A stretch of 64,000 bases of DNA from contig JAKUDP010000003.1 of NCBI GenBank assembly GCA_022570795.1, forward strand, positions 310,001 through 374,000, given 5' to 3'. Source of the DNA: Sphaerulina vaccinii. Lineage: Eukaryota; Ascomycota; Dothideomycetes; Mycosphaerellales; Mycosphaerellaceae. Positions 11,017-22,202 of the stretch are shown one piece after another. Each line of letters opens with the position of its first letter. Within the stretch, counting starts at the first letter, position 1. A program made the translations under genes and the position numbers. Below the pieces are notes generated by a model. That model had not been told where the DNA came from, did not search any database, and saw only the letters and a list, made by a program, of their open reading frames with translations.

Positions 11017-12108
11017 ATGTCTTTACCGCCCATGCCGGCTAGTCCTCGGAAAAGGATCCAGTGGAGGAAGGACCGCAATGCACTTCAACCAATCTTGCGA
11101 CTCCCCGATGAGCTACATGTAATGTGGACAGCTCACCTTGCCTCTCCAGCAGATGTGTTTCCTACGGACCCTGGCTACGTGGACCCGCAACCCCTCAACA
11201 ATCTTCGTAAGGCCTGCACAGGCTTGCGCGACGCAACGGACGAAATAATACTCATTAGAAATTTCGAATACATCGAGGTGAAGCTCGAATCACGGGTTAA
11301 TGGAAGTGGCGACATCGATGAGCTCCTACGGAAAATGCATGACTTCAGGCATTGTGGTGACGGCGCCGCGTATATCAAGAGGATACGTTTCCGCCATCAT
11401 CAATCTCAGAACGTCACAGCGGCCAACTTCTATCCGGGACACGACCTTAGTATACCGCTATTGTCTCTTCCTGACTTCTGGTCTCTGCGAGCCCAGCTTA
11501 TTGGCTTATTTAATACAACTCCAAAATTGAGAACTCTGATCATGTACTCTCCGCCATCACGCTCCAACGACGCAAGTCTCAGCCTACCGATACAGTTGCT
11601 TGGTCAGATGGCGCCCGTGCTCAGTGCTCGCCGCAGTATCGCTCTGGAACGCATCGACATCACAAACGTCAACTTCCAATACAACGATCTGCAACGTTGT
11701 CTCGACCACCATATGCCAAGTCTCAAGGTACTAAATCTTAACAGGATTCGCTTGACAAGTATTCTGCCTGCGCCCATGCCTTGGGCGATTATAGTGCGAA
11801 GACTTCGGAACAATGGCAACGCATTAAGGAGCGTCTTTCTGACTATGATCAACGGCTTTCCCGTAGGCCCTGCTGGTGGCCCAGACTATGCTCGTTTCAT
11901 ACCTAATGAGAATGAAACATTCACGGTTCCGGCCAATAACAATGCCCAGGAAGAATATCATCTTGTAGGACCTGTGGGGCCAACTTGGATGAATGGGCAA
12001 CTTGGCGTGACACTGGGCCTTAACAGGATGCTGCAACGCAACGGGAGCACCTTTTATAACCCTGCACATACAGTCACGAACTTGCGAAATGCTGGGACAA
12101 TTACATGA
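11017..12108 (+). CDS. F-box-like protein, hypothetical
   Basis: A single-exon ORF of 363 residues, start chosen at the ATG at 11017 (the ORF is open slightly upstream from a TTG only). Residues about 28-60 (LRLPDELHVMWTAHLASPAD) look like a degenerate F-box helix start. They are followed by NNLRKACTGLRDATDEII, which matches the 'few residues, then Leu-rich reset' pattern of fungal F-box proteins. The rest has scattered Leu-rich stretches (LKVLNLNRIRL) but no regular repeats. Many ascomycetes carry lineage-specific families of such proteins, whose roles as ubiquitin-ligase adaptors are mostly untested. The call is by pattern only. Confidence 0.5.
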   Translation: MSLPPMPASPRKRIQWRKDRNALQPILRLPDELHVMWTAHLASPADVFPTDPGYVDPQPLNNLRKACTGLRDATDEIILIRNFEYIEVKLESRVNGSGDIDELLRKMHDFRHCGDGAAYIKRIRFRHHQSQNVTAANFYPGHDLSIPLLSLPDFWSLRAQLIGLFNTTPKLRTLIMYSPPSRSNDASLSLPIQLLGQMAPVLSARRSIALERIDITNVNFQYNDLQRCLDHHMPSLKVLNLNRIRLTSILPAPMPWAIIVRRLRNNGNALRSVFLTMINGFPVGPAGGPDYARFIPNENETFTVPANNNAQEEYHLVGPVGPTWMNGQLGVTLGLNRMLQRNGSTFYNPAHTVTNLRNAGTIT

Positions 12109-13900
12109 GAGATGGCATCGTGCACAGCAGCATCGGCTAATTGAGCAATGCAAACCTTCGAACCATTGGTCTACTTTTACTTATCAATAATCCTCAAAGT
12201 ACTCTTCCTCGGACCCAATGCCATGGCATATGGCTCCTCAAGCGGAACCGAGAAATGTTCGGAAAGACTGCCGTTGCACCAGCTGCGCGCGCTATACCAC
12301 TACCCGTCGGATAGCTGCATCCACCCGGTCTCATCATCATACTGCTCTATCGAAGCTCACTTACCCGTTGTATGCCTTGGAACAGCACTGGAAGGTGGAG
12401 AACAGTCGTTGAGAAGTGCGAGATGAGCGGTGTGCCTGCTTTCCACGAGCTGGAGAGCTCTGATGTGGCCAAAGACTTCCCGTCTTCCAGTTCTTGATCT
12501 TGGACATGTTCAGCTTCCTTTCATTCTCTCTTTCATGCTTCCATTACCATATACGCATCTCAATACACAATATACACATTCCATTTAGCAATTCGAGGCT
12601 TTCATTGGTTTTGGCTCTGACGTTGTGGGGAAGGCGCTCGACATTATATTCGGTAAGTCCACTCTTCTCGTCTCTTCTACCGAAATGCATTTCAAGACTC
12701 GCAGTCTTGATTCTAGAGAAGAGACATGCTAATATCATTCTAGTCGCCTCTCTCTTGCAGCGCTTTATATAGCGGAGCATAAAACCAGCACACTGTCTTC
12801 CCCTACATCGCAGTGCAACCCTTCACTCTGGCTCTCTCGTCTTCGCCGGATCCAGCAGTCACACATCTGGCCTCCTTTCTCCCACGCCTTCGTCCAAGCT
12901 CAGGACTTCTTCATACACCAGTACTCAGCACTCGTACACAACGATGGGATGCATACCATTTCGGACTCCCAATACCACGGCATCATCACCATCTATCGCT
13001 TTTCCTCTGGTCTCAATATGTATATATCTCGGTCGACCAGAACGATCGAGCCTCTCCATGGCAGCCATCCTACACTTCGGCTCTCGCTCTTCATGCCAAA
13101 GCTGCAAGCAGGATGCTGAGGAAGCGAAGAAGCATCTGGAGGAGCATCGTCTTGTCGATATGCTGCGCTCTGCGGACAGCTCAACTCGCCAAGTGCACCA
13201 ATTGCTCTTGCTCTTGCTCCAGCAGGATCCAAACATCAGGCGCGACAGATCGTCGTGGCTCGCCGAAAGTACCGACTCTTGTGGATCTGGCCGCTTCTTC
13301 CTCTCGACTCTATACGCATTACCGACTTTCTATATATCGTCAGCTATGGCTAGCCCACTCAGTGCAGCATCTACACCTGCCATCGCACACGATGCATTGA
13401 TCGAGACAACCCCAGAGAGCATACACGGACGTCCAAGCTGGGCCTGTCTCTTGCTCCATGCCTGGGAAACCATCATGCCACCTTATCTGTCTCTTTCTCT
13501 CTGGTCTTGGATTACTATAATTCAGCATGTGCCACCTATACTCAGGACGACATGTGCCTACACATACGGATTCTTCTTCGACTTCGCTCACTACTCTCTC
13601 GAATTGTCTCTTTCCTTTTGATACTATATGCAACACTCTTACGAACAATATACCATGGAAGACACACGCGCGTGTCTCTGTGTGAATAGGTTATCAAGAA
13701 CCTATTCGACGAAAGTATGAGCTTCTTCGAACAGGCTCGCCTGTCCAGTCAGCACATGCATTCCGCAGATGATGTCCGACATACTTAGTTCTTGAGGGTT
13801 TCCTGTCAATGTATCGCTCCGCTATTATCGGCTTCCCGGATTCTATACTCAGCATTGCCACCTATACTCGCGGTACCCGAAATGGTCGTGGACGCCGCAG
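12109..13900. other. Long region without a supported gene
   Basis: About 1.8 kb. Two overlapping plus-strand ORFs (12813-13400 and 12944-13621) are open for 195 and 225 codons, but each is Ser/Leu/His-rich, lacks domain-like segments, and is as likely as the other. The sequence is pyrimidine-rich on the plus strand, with repeated short phrases such as CTATACGCATTACC, TATATGCAACACTC and GCCACCTATACTC. This suggests decayed repeated or untranslated sequence rather than a gene. Confidence 0.4.
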
Positions 13901-14615
13901 CAACTATTGGCACCAACACAAGACGTGGGCGGTTTCCGAGCCGAGGCATTCACCTACCAGGACGCTCTGGGCTGTAATTGTCTCTACTTGCCGGATGATC
14001 TGTCGGTTACCAATGAATACGTGGCAACAATCGTGAAGGCCACATCAGTTCATCGGAGGCAGATGCTCGTCAAAGCGCTGACATTTGATGCTCCATTTGA
14101 GCTACCATCGACGCCCGAACAATATCCACTGCTCTTGCGACCTGGAGCGATGTCCACTCTGACAGATGTGCAGGCTATGCCTCCTACGCCAGGCCTTGCG
14201 AACGGAAGCGTTTACACAATTGGCGACTTCCTGATCACGGACTTCTCCACTTCTTCCATTGATGAACACGCTCTTCCACTCCATTCGACTGTCTTTCTTC
14301 TTTCGACCTTATACGCAACACTCAGCACCACTATACACAACGTAACATCGGATATATGCATCCATTGGACTGGCCTTTGCTATCCACGACAAGTCCATCC
14401 TGGCCAAAGCAGCTTCTCTCGCTACTCTTTCTGAAAGCGTTGCAACGATTACCACCAACACCACCGACCTGGCCAAAGCAGCCCTATCGTGCCTGAGGGA
14501 CACGTCAAGACTGTCCGCATTTGCTTTGCAGCCACCGTACAGGACGCAGAGGATAGCAACAAGTAATGGGCGGAGTACAGAGGATCTCATGCTAGATGAG
14601 CGTGTCGAGATATAA
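13901..14615 (+). CDS. Candidate hypothetical gene (weak), two exons
   Basis: Two segments have protein-like composition but no recognisable family. Frame 1, to 14341, reads FTYQDALGCNCLYLPDD, ATIVKATSVHRRQMLVKAL and STPEQYPLLLRPGAM. From about 14394 a different frame reads SILAKAASLATLSESVAT and TTNTTDLAKAALSCLRD, ending at TAA 14613-14615. A 52-nt intron, 14342-14393, would join them in phase 0, but it needs an AAG acceptor, which is uncommon. The start is unclear: there is no in-frame ATG near the left end, so another upstream exon would be needed. It could equally be a decayed gene. Confidence 0.25.
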
Positions 14616-15420
14616 GACGAGGGCAACAGTCCGAAGATGACTGCATCATCGCCTGAGAGTCGGCACAGAAGGCAGCGCGATTTGGACGCCTAAAAGCTGG
14701 GTGCCAGAGATATCAAAGCGCTCGTCAGTAGTCGTGCTTGGCGGATGGACTCGAATCAGCAGATATATCAAGAAGAACATAGCTTCTCAAGAAACGTACA
14801 ATCCCTACTGCATTCTGATCGAACAAGCCGTAGATACTGCTAGCACGTACCATCGCAGCTACGTCGTGCAAGAGGAACGTCGGAGACTGATTGCGGGCTA
14901 AACATCCAGGATAGCACAGGTGACTGCGTGTCTCTGGCTGCCTGTCGAAGAGGTGGCTGAGACACGTCGCATTGCGTTTGCAGCAACAAGTTCTCTCACT
15001 GGATGAGTTGTGTTGTGATCGTGAGGTGAAGACAAAAATGACTGGAACTCTAAGTCGATCAGTCTTTCTAATGTCTGGAAGCTTCACTCACAGCCGCGCC
15101 GAGACATGCGTTGGAGCAGTTCCCGGCGAATACTTGTCTTCTTGCACGAGAGATTGTGGACCAGCGCGCTTACTTTGCGTACAGGACTAATTTGTGACCT
15201 TGAAGCTTTCTATCAACCACATATCGACTTCTGTCCTCACTTCCTTTTTTTCTTTCTTCGTGAACCAGGTAGCATCGATATCCCACTTCGACATGAGAGA
15301 CATTACACGATCATACACGATTGCCATGACTACAATCATTGGTCACAGCACCAAGAGAAGAGCGATGTGAGCACTGCGCAACACCTCGCAACGACATACA
15401 ACGACAATATCACAACCAAC
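14616..15420. other. 5' flank of the C2H2 gene
   Basis: About 800 bases. The reading frame of the C2H2 gene is open upstream to an ATG at 15106, but that extension (Phe/Leu/His-rich) has no domain character and the segment is better read as 5' leader. Nothing else is recognised. Confidence 0.4.
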
Positions 15421-17151
15421 ATGGCAAGCACATCAGGGCAAAATATGTCCTTACGCTGCCTTTGTGGCAGCGCCTTCGACACTGCTCAAGAACGCTGCGA
15501 CCATGAACAGGCTCAAGGCCACTACTACTTTTGCTCCTGTGGGACACCTCACCAGAGTCCAAATTCTTTGCAGCATCATCAGCTGGAGACTTCTCATACT
15601 GGGCGCAAGACACGCGCAGACTTCTACAGAATTATACCGTTCAAGCCAAGTTTCAAGAAAGTCATATTACGCGAGAACATCCCTGCCAACATGTGCCCAC
15701 AATGCAACAAGACGTGTGCCAACGAAGATGGTCTAAAATCGCATATTGACAGGGAGCACGCGAAGTGTCCAATGTGTTCGCAGCGCTTCACAACCAAAGG
15801 ACAATGTATTGGCCACCAGAAAGTGACTGGACATTGTTACTGCGATGAGCACGACAAGCACTTCCCCACCAGAGCAGAGTTCTACGACCACATCAGGGAT
15901 GCCAAGCATGCCAGCAGCTATGAGTGTGTCGACTGCAACAGAAGCTTCGGCAGGGAAGGAGCACTCAAAGATCACCTAGAGAGTCGTGGACATGCCGCGG
16001 TCACACTCACTGCGCTGGAACGTGCAGCTGAGGCTCACAGTGTTGCGGCCGCGGAAGCCCGCACAGCTGCTCGCGAGGAGGAAAGCTTGCGTTGCGAAGC
16101 ATGCTGCAAAGACTTCGGGACTGTGCAGGCCTTCCGGAATCACAAAACATCGACCAGGCACAAGCCGCTGAGTGACCTGGAGTGCCCAATGTCTGAGGAG
16201 TGTATGAGGCAGTTCACATCTCCATCAGCGCTATTGATGCATCTCGAGAGTGGTGGATGCAAGAGCGGGATGAACAGATTGAAGCTCAATGTCTTAATCC
16301 ACACGCACGATACAGAACGCCAGATCACCAACGCTGGTAACGTCTGGAATGTGCTGACAAGCGCAACTGCTGCCAATGCCATGCCGACTGCTTCAGATCT
16401 GGCCATGAGTCTCGAAGCTCTATCGGTCGGAGGTCCTCAATGGCCAATTAAGGATGACGACGTAGTCAGCGAGACTACCACTACTTGCGAAGGAGTCCTG
16501 GTTGAAGACATCTCGGACACGGAGAGCGTCTCGAGCGGCGTACTCATTCGCACTCCTTCTCTTCATAGTCGCACTTCCTCCATCTTCGGCGGAGTCATGC
16601 TCACACCTAGTCAGTCCAGTGGCGAGTGGTCTTTCGTCAATGGCGGTCTTGCTACGCCATCGACAACCTCAATAGAGGCCCCCGCAGCCGCAGTGATGCA
16701 GTACGACGCTGCCAGAAAGGCTTGGCCATGTGTCGTGGAGGGTTGCGAGAAGACTTTCAAGAAGCAAAACGATTTGATGCAACATCTAAACTCCGCGTAT
16801 CATGCTCCGAAGCTCTTCCGCTGTCCGACTGGACTGGTCATGGAAGGCAAAGAGCACGAGAAGGTCTTCAAGACTATCAGCGGGTTTGCTATGCATCTTG
16901 AGTCAGGCAACTGTGTAGGTGGCAAAGAAGCTTTGCAGATGATCGTCGGATTGTTCGAGAAGAGGATCCAGGAGGCTACAGGAAGTGAGGTGAAGCTATT
17001 GAAGGATAGCACCAGAAGTCCTGAGGCTTCGGGGAATGTGAAGCTCGAGGGAGCCGCGGTCGTGAAGTCACGGTCATGGGAGGACTCGGAGGAGCAGAGG
17101 ATTGGCGAAGCTCAGCGGCGAACCAGGTGTGCCTCTTTTCTAGGCATGTGA
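15421..17151 (+). CDS. Multi-C2H2 zinc-finger protein
   Basis: A 576-residue single-exon protein from the ATG at 15421. At least seven zinc-finger-like units are visible. Six lie in the N-terminal 270 residues, for example CPQCNKTCANEDGLKSH, CPMCSQRFTTKGQCIGH, CVDCNRSFGREGALKDH and CEACCKDFGTVQAFRNH. One lies near residue 440 (CVVEGCEKTFKKQNDLMQH). Two degenerate units ending in MHLESGGC / MHLESGNC follow CPMSEECMRQF and CPTGLVMEG. An acidic Ser/Thr-rich linker (residues about 320-430) separates the arrays. This architecture is typical of fungal nucleic-acid-binding zinc-finger proteins of unknown role. A longer version starting at ATG 15106 would add 105 residues, but its sequence looks untranslated. 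Confidence 0.8.
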   Translation: MASTSGQNMSLRCLCGSAFDTAQERCDHEQAQGHYYFCSCGTPHQSPNSLQHHQLETSHTGRKTRADFYRIIPFKPSFKKVILRENIPANMCPQCNKTCANEDGLKSHIDREHAKCPMCSQRFTTKGQCIGHQKVTGHCYCDEHDKHFPTRAEFYDHIRDAKHASSYECVDCNRSFGREGALKDHLESRGHAAVTLTALERAAEAHSVAAAEARTAAREEESLRCEACCKDFGTVQAFRNHKTSTRHKPLSDLECPMSEECMRQFTSPSALLMHLESGGCKSGMNRLKLNVLIHTHDTERQITNAGNVWNVLTSATAANAMPTASDLAMSLEALSVGGPQWPIKDDDVVSETTTTCEGVLVEDISDTESVSSGVLIRTPSLHSRTSSIFGGVMLTPSQSSGEWSFVNGGLATPSTTSIEAPAAAVMQYDAARKAWPCVVEGCEKTFKKQNDLMQHLNSAYHAPKLFRCPTGLVMEGKEHEKVFKTISGFAMHLESGNCVGGKEALQMIVGLFEKRIQEATGSEVKLLKDSTRSPEASGNVKLEGAAVVKSRSWEDSEEQRIGEAQRRTRCASFLGM

Positions 17152-17979
17152 GTGAGGTACTGCAGGTGCAGGCGGACCATGTCAGTGAGGTCTGTAGTAC
17201 TAGAAGGAGCACTTGGAGATGTCGGATACAGCGGAGCTGACTCCGTGCTTGGCGGTCGGCAAATGTTCTTCTCTTCCATTTTCCCAGTTCTTTGTATACC
17301 AACAACACCTACACTTCATCAAATGCTCTCCCTCATGTTCATACCTGCCCGACATTGGCGACTGGTCTTGCAACTCGAACATTCAGCAGTGACGGTGACA
17401 TGAGAATGGACAGAGCCGCGTGGTTTCTCAAGATACTCATCTCCACGCGGCCAAGAGCGACTATTTAATGAGCCACAAGAGGCCAACGTCATTATCCTGT
17501 TCATGTTCAGGCCTTTAAGCACTCCCGACAGTGTATGATGTGTCCCCGGACATATATTGACCCAGAAGTGTAGGCAAAGACCATGTCCGAGCGTGTAGGC
17601 GATGCTCTCGGAGATATGTGAAAAGATTTTGGGAGGAGACGCGTCACAGATCTGCCATAGCGACATCTCTCAGCGAGCATGGTATACGCTGATGGCAGTC
17701 TACGTACGTCTGGATCCAGGCTGTACCACTTCAGAGAGCATGTGGCGTTTGGCGATGCTCCAAGCTAGCCTACTCACAATGGCGAACTTTCGTGCCAGAC
17801 GCGACAGACGCGTAGACCAATCTCGTGCGATGCTACGAGACTGAACTACCACAGCTCACACCATGGCAACGAGCGTCAGCACTACGCCTTAACTCACAGC
17901 CACATGTGTTTGGATACGCGTACCTGCGTAGCTCTTCATGCTTATTGATCCTTGAATATACCTTACCTTGACTACCAGC
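17152..17979. other. Intergenic, about 830 bases
   Basis: Lies between two plus-strand genes. Short ORFs on both strands have no domain character, and nothing is recognised. Confidence 0.45.
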
Positions 17980-18012
17980 ATGGCTAACAACTTCCTGCAT
18001 ACCGACAACACG

Positions 18013-19843
18013 ATGCTCAAGAACTGGATCCTCTGCTCCGGCGTCATTGCGACCACAGTCTCTGCATCAAGCAATAGCACTCTGTGTAGCTCTGATCACG
18101 TCAAGGCCAGCCTGCCATCTTTGACAGGCATCGAATATGGAGCAGTGACTGCAGCAAGTGTGTCTAACCTCAGCGTAACCGCTGGAAACAACTACCCAGC
18201 TTCGTTTGGCCGGAACTTCTGCAATATATCCATTGCCTACTCGCATACCAATGCGAATGACAGCGTAAGTTCTGCACACTACAAAGACTTGCCTACTCGA
18301 GCTAACTACTGTTCTCTAGCTCAATGTCTACTACTATCTTCCGGAGTCTGATCAATGGTCAGGCCGCTTCCTGGCTACCGGTGGCGAGGCATACCAAATC
18401 AACTCGGGACTCTCGGCGTTAGAAGCTGGAATCGTGTACAATGCTGCGGCTGGTCTCACTGATGGTGGTCTCGGCAGCCTCACCACATCTCTCACTGATG
18501 TGATCATCCCTGCGAATGGTACTCTGGACTGGGAGTTACTGATCAACTTTGCCTACCTTTCGATACACGAGATGACTGAAATTGGCACCGGACTCGTAGC
18601 AGCGTATTATTCTTGCTCAGACAAGATTTACACTTACTACCAGGCTTGCTCTGAGGGTGGACGCGAAGGCTGGTCTCAGGTGCAGCGATATGGTACTCAG
18701 TACGACGGCGTAGTCATTGGCGCTCCAGCATTCCGCCAGGCTTTCCAGCAGCCCAACCACATATGGCCTCAGATTCAGCAGACAGTTGCAGGCTATGTGC
18801 CAACCACTTGCGAGATCCAGCGCATCATCAACGACACAATTGCCGCTTGCGATGGTCTAGATGGTCGTGTCGATGGAGTCGTGGCTCGTTCCGATCTCTG
18901 TCTGCTAGAGTACAATACCACTGCTAGCATTGGTAATAGCTATTCATGTGCTGCTTCTTCTGGAGGCGGCATGTTTATGAAGCGACAGGACTCGGGTGGA
19001 GCCACCGACGGCGCTTCTGGAGGCAGCGGTAGCACGCCAGCTCAGAATGGCACTGTCACGGCCGAGGGCGTGGCTGCATGGAACGCATTGATCAATGGCC
19101 CGTACGACAGCAAGAACCGACATCTATACATTGGCTACCAACCCGGAGCTGAAGCATCCTCTGATGCTTCAGGAAGCTACAACTCTACCTCAGGCACCTA
19201 CTACGCATCTGGATCTGGCCTGGGAGCGCAGTGGGTCAACATGTTCCTCGACCAGATCGACAGCTCGGATCTTTCCCTCGATGGTGTCACGGCAGATACA
19301 CTCCGAGGCTGGATGCTGGAAGGAATGCAGAAGTACTCTTCTACACTCCAAACAGTTTGGACAGATCTCGAAGACTTCCAGACCTCAGGAGGCAAGGTCA
19401 TCCATTACCACGGCGAAGCTGATGCTAGTGTCCCGACCATCTCCTCTACGATCTATCACGACCAGGTCCGCAAGGTCATGTTCCCACACCTCAACTACAC
19501 CGAGGGCATTGCAGAGCTGGGTGACTTCTACAAGCTCTTCCTGATCCCAGGAGCCGGACACTGCGCGCCCGCAGCAGATAATGGACCATTCCCACAAAGT
19601 ATGATTGGATCAATCATTGATTGGGTGGAGAACGGAGTCGCGCCTACCAAATATCTAAATGCCACCATCTTGCAGGGAGACTATGAGGGCACAAGGCAGG
19701 ATATCTGCGCCTTTCCTACCAGGCCACAGTACTCGTCTAACTCGACAGGTACGCCGGAGTGTGTATGGCCAGAGGAGGATGCACTTGACGAGTGGTATCC
19801 AATGCTAAACTCGATTCCGTTGAACGTGTATGGCATGGCTTGA
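18013..19843 (+). CDS. Secreted tannase/feruloyl esterase family hydrolase
   Basis: An extracellular serine esterase expected to cleave gallate or ferulate esters of plant phenolics. Exons 18013-18264 and 18320-19843 are joined in phase 0 across a 55-nt intron (GTAAGT..TCTCTAG), giving about 591 residues. The ATG at 18013 gives a clean signal peptide (MLKNWILCSGVIATTVSA). An upstream in-frame ATG at 17980 would add eleven polar residues ahead of it. The tannase signature is complete: ACSEGGREGW with the nucleophile Ser195, HYHGEADASVP with the acid Asp, and IPGAGHCAP with the His. The flanking Cys residues (C-S and H-C) are the pair that forms the family's characteristic disulphide. A Ser/Gly-rich lid insertion lies around residues 300-400. 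It probably belongs with the GH5 and GLEYA genes to a plant-surface lifestyle. Confidence 0.9.
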
Positions 19844-20754
19844 GCGAAACTTCGCGTCGTTGCTTGAAGACCGAGGTCATTGCTGCCCTATGAATTGCAG
19901 TCACATCAGCAAAAAGGCAAACACTGCACACCCTTTGTGTGAAAGCAACTCGGAGGCTCCGAACCGGAGATCCGCCACGCTCTCCATTTGTATACAGCAC
20001 GCGAAGTGGCTATGTGCCTCTCTTGGCGCCATATCGAACTAGACAACGCCACAGAAGCATAAAATTGGGGTAAAACTACTCATCAACCTCACTTTCCATA
20101 CACAACGTTTCGAGTGAATGCCTTCAAGGTCCCGCAATGTAGTACAAACACGAAGGAACACCACAATATGCTCGAAACAGCGCTTTCTGAGCTGCTTACA
20201 ATGGGACAAGCGCGACTCTGCTTCAACCCTTTAAATCTGGTGGCGCATCTGAAAGCAGCTGAGCAGAACTCTCGACCGCCTACTTTGGAGTTTCTCCCCT
20301 CATAAGGCTGAATCCTAAGCGCCTCCTCTCATGATTCCACTGCATTTGACATCTCCCTGGCATGAATCCATAGCAAGATTTGGCGGGCACAGCGCCCATA
20401 TCCACGTGGTGATAACGGCGCCATACTGGAGTCGGACCTTGCACTGCTCAAGGCTGATTGGAGATCCAATGATATTGTCCAAGTATGTCTCCATACAGCC
20501 GGAGCCTCCTGCCTTTAAGGAAGACTATGCATCGCGGAAGTGGAAGCGTTGACGGGACATCGACTGTCAAGCTTTGGAAGCATAGTTCGACGTGCGGTGA
20601 GAAATGAGTCGCTATGGCTTGCACATACCATTGTGCGAGATGGTTCACCGCTTAGCGCATGGTCTGGAAGCGAGTGAGCGAGGTATAACTATGTCTGCGA
20701 CTCTCCTCCTCCTCTTGAACAACCCCTTCTTGCACAGGCTACCAGCACATCATC
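19844..20754. other. Intergenic between two secreted-protein genes
   Basis: About 910 bases holding the 3' flank of the tannase gene and the promoter of the GLEYA gene. Only short uninformative ORFs. A pyrimidine-rich stretch (CTCTCCTCCTCCTCTTG) lies about 45 bases before the GLEYA start, as is common upstream of highly expressed fungal genes. Confidence 0.45.
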
Positions 20755-22025
20755 ATGCGTTACGTCTCAACGATAGCTCTGCTTACTGCAGTTGCATCTC
20801 TCAGCAATGCAGCACCACAAGTCATTCCTGCCCTGATCAACAATGTGCAGTGCCTTGCTGTCAACGCGGTTATCACTGTTCTGCAAAGACAGCCATCGGC
20901 GACACCATTCTGCTCCAGCTTTCTCGGTTTACAGACGTCGACTATCTCAACATCGACGACTATGACTCTTCCAGTAGTCACTGTTACTACTACGACAACT
21001 ACAGGGACGTATACATTGACTCCACCAGTGTCTTCAACGACCACAACAACGTAAGATTCAAACAACCTTTCGAAACATCGCAAACTGATCAGCCTAGTAC
21101 AACAACAACTACTCAAACTGTCTTCACATGTACAGCCAACCCAACAGCTGCTAAACGCCAAGCTGGACTACCCATTCCACCAGCTTTGACAAGCTTCCGC
21201 AATGCCCAGATCTCCACAGCTTGCAGCTGTCTGCGCATTCCTACTCCCAGCATCACGGTCACTAGCACCAGCACGAGCAGTCCAACATCGACAGCTACAA
21301 GCCAAGTTGCTGCCACGACTACTCTCATCGCTTCAACTACAACTTTCACTTCCACGGTCACAGAGTCACCAACTGTATCTGTCCAGAACTGCTCTCCACC
21401 ACCAACCTGTAGCAACTCAGGTGTAGAGTGGGCAAGCTACCAAAACAGCGTGCAGAATAGAGATGCAACATACTCGCTCTTCGATCCCACCGTCTTCAAG
21501 ACCCAAAGCCCATTCTCTCCTCCTGGACCAGGTACCAGTAACGTTATTGGCAACATCGCCCAGTGCACATCTGAAGGACAATATAGTTACCCTCTCTATG
21601 GTACAACAGCACCACAATGTTCCTTCCTAGCACTCAACCATCGCGGATATTTTTACATCGCAGTACCTGGCACATACACATTTACTCTCTACAACGTCGA
21701 CGATGCTGCTTTCCTCTGGACGGGCACAAACGCAGTGAGTGGCTGGACGAGATCGAATGCGAATCTGGGCGTTACGTATGTTCAGAACCGCGGTCCAGGA
21801 TCAAGTTCATTCACTCAGACCTTCGCTACATCTGGAAGCTATGTGCCTATCAGAGTTGTGTTTGGCAACGCACAAGGTGGAACTGGACTCGCATTCAGTG
21901 TCACGGATCCAAATGGGCTGCGGCTCGTTGATAGTTCAGCTGGAGGATCGCAGTACTTGGTCACTCGCTCATGCGATGGTGTCGCCGCGCCGGCTTATGT
22001 TCAGCCATTTGGTGCTGAGACTTAA
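20755..22025 (+). CDS. Secreted GLEYA/PA14-type adhesin-like protein
   Basis: A 407-residue secreted surface protein. Exons 20755-21050 and 21098-22025 are joined by a 47-nt intron (GTAAGA..CCTAG). The nearer CAG at 21092 is out of phase, so the CTAG acceptor is required. The protein has a signal peptide (MRYVSTIALLTAVASLSNA), two Thr/Ser-rich linkers (residues about 60-110 and 160-210) likely to be O-glycosylated, and a C-terminal GLEYA domain (about 220-400). Visible domain elements are GVEWASYQN, LNHRGYFYIAVPGTYTF, DDAAFLWTG and YVPIRVVFGNAQGG. GLEYA domains are lectin-like modules of yeast and fungal adhesins. The usual order can differ; here the domain is C-terminal and no GPI signal or repeat array follows, so it may be released rather than wall-anchored. 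Confidence 0.82.
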
Positions 22026-22202
22026 GCGCATTGGACTGAGCATACTGCGGCGATCAGATCTTGATGGATTTGGCCGGCTACACTAATGGCTTTGCTGCCC
22101 TAGTCTTCCTGGCTGATAGTACTCAGGATTGAAGCGTGGACAGCCATATAATAGGTGTGCGCACGTGCATGCGTTCCAACATGGTGGTCTGGTATACAGT
22201 GA

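Noticed and set aside
12813..13621. Two overlapping plus-strand ORFs of 195 and 225 codons
   Set aside because: Both are pyrimidine-driven Ser/Leu/His-rich frames overlapping each other, with no domain pattern, no clean start context and no splice partner.
15106..15420. N-terminal extension of the C2H2 protein
   Set aside because: The frame is open from an ATG at 15106, but the sequence lacks zinc-finger or domain character and looks like 5' leader.
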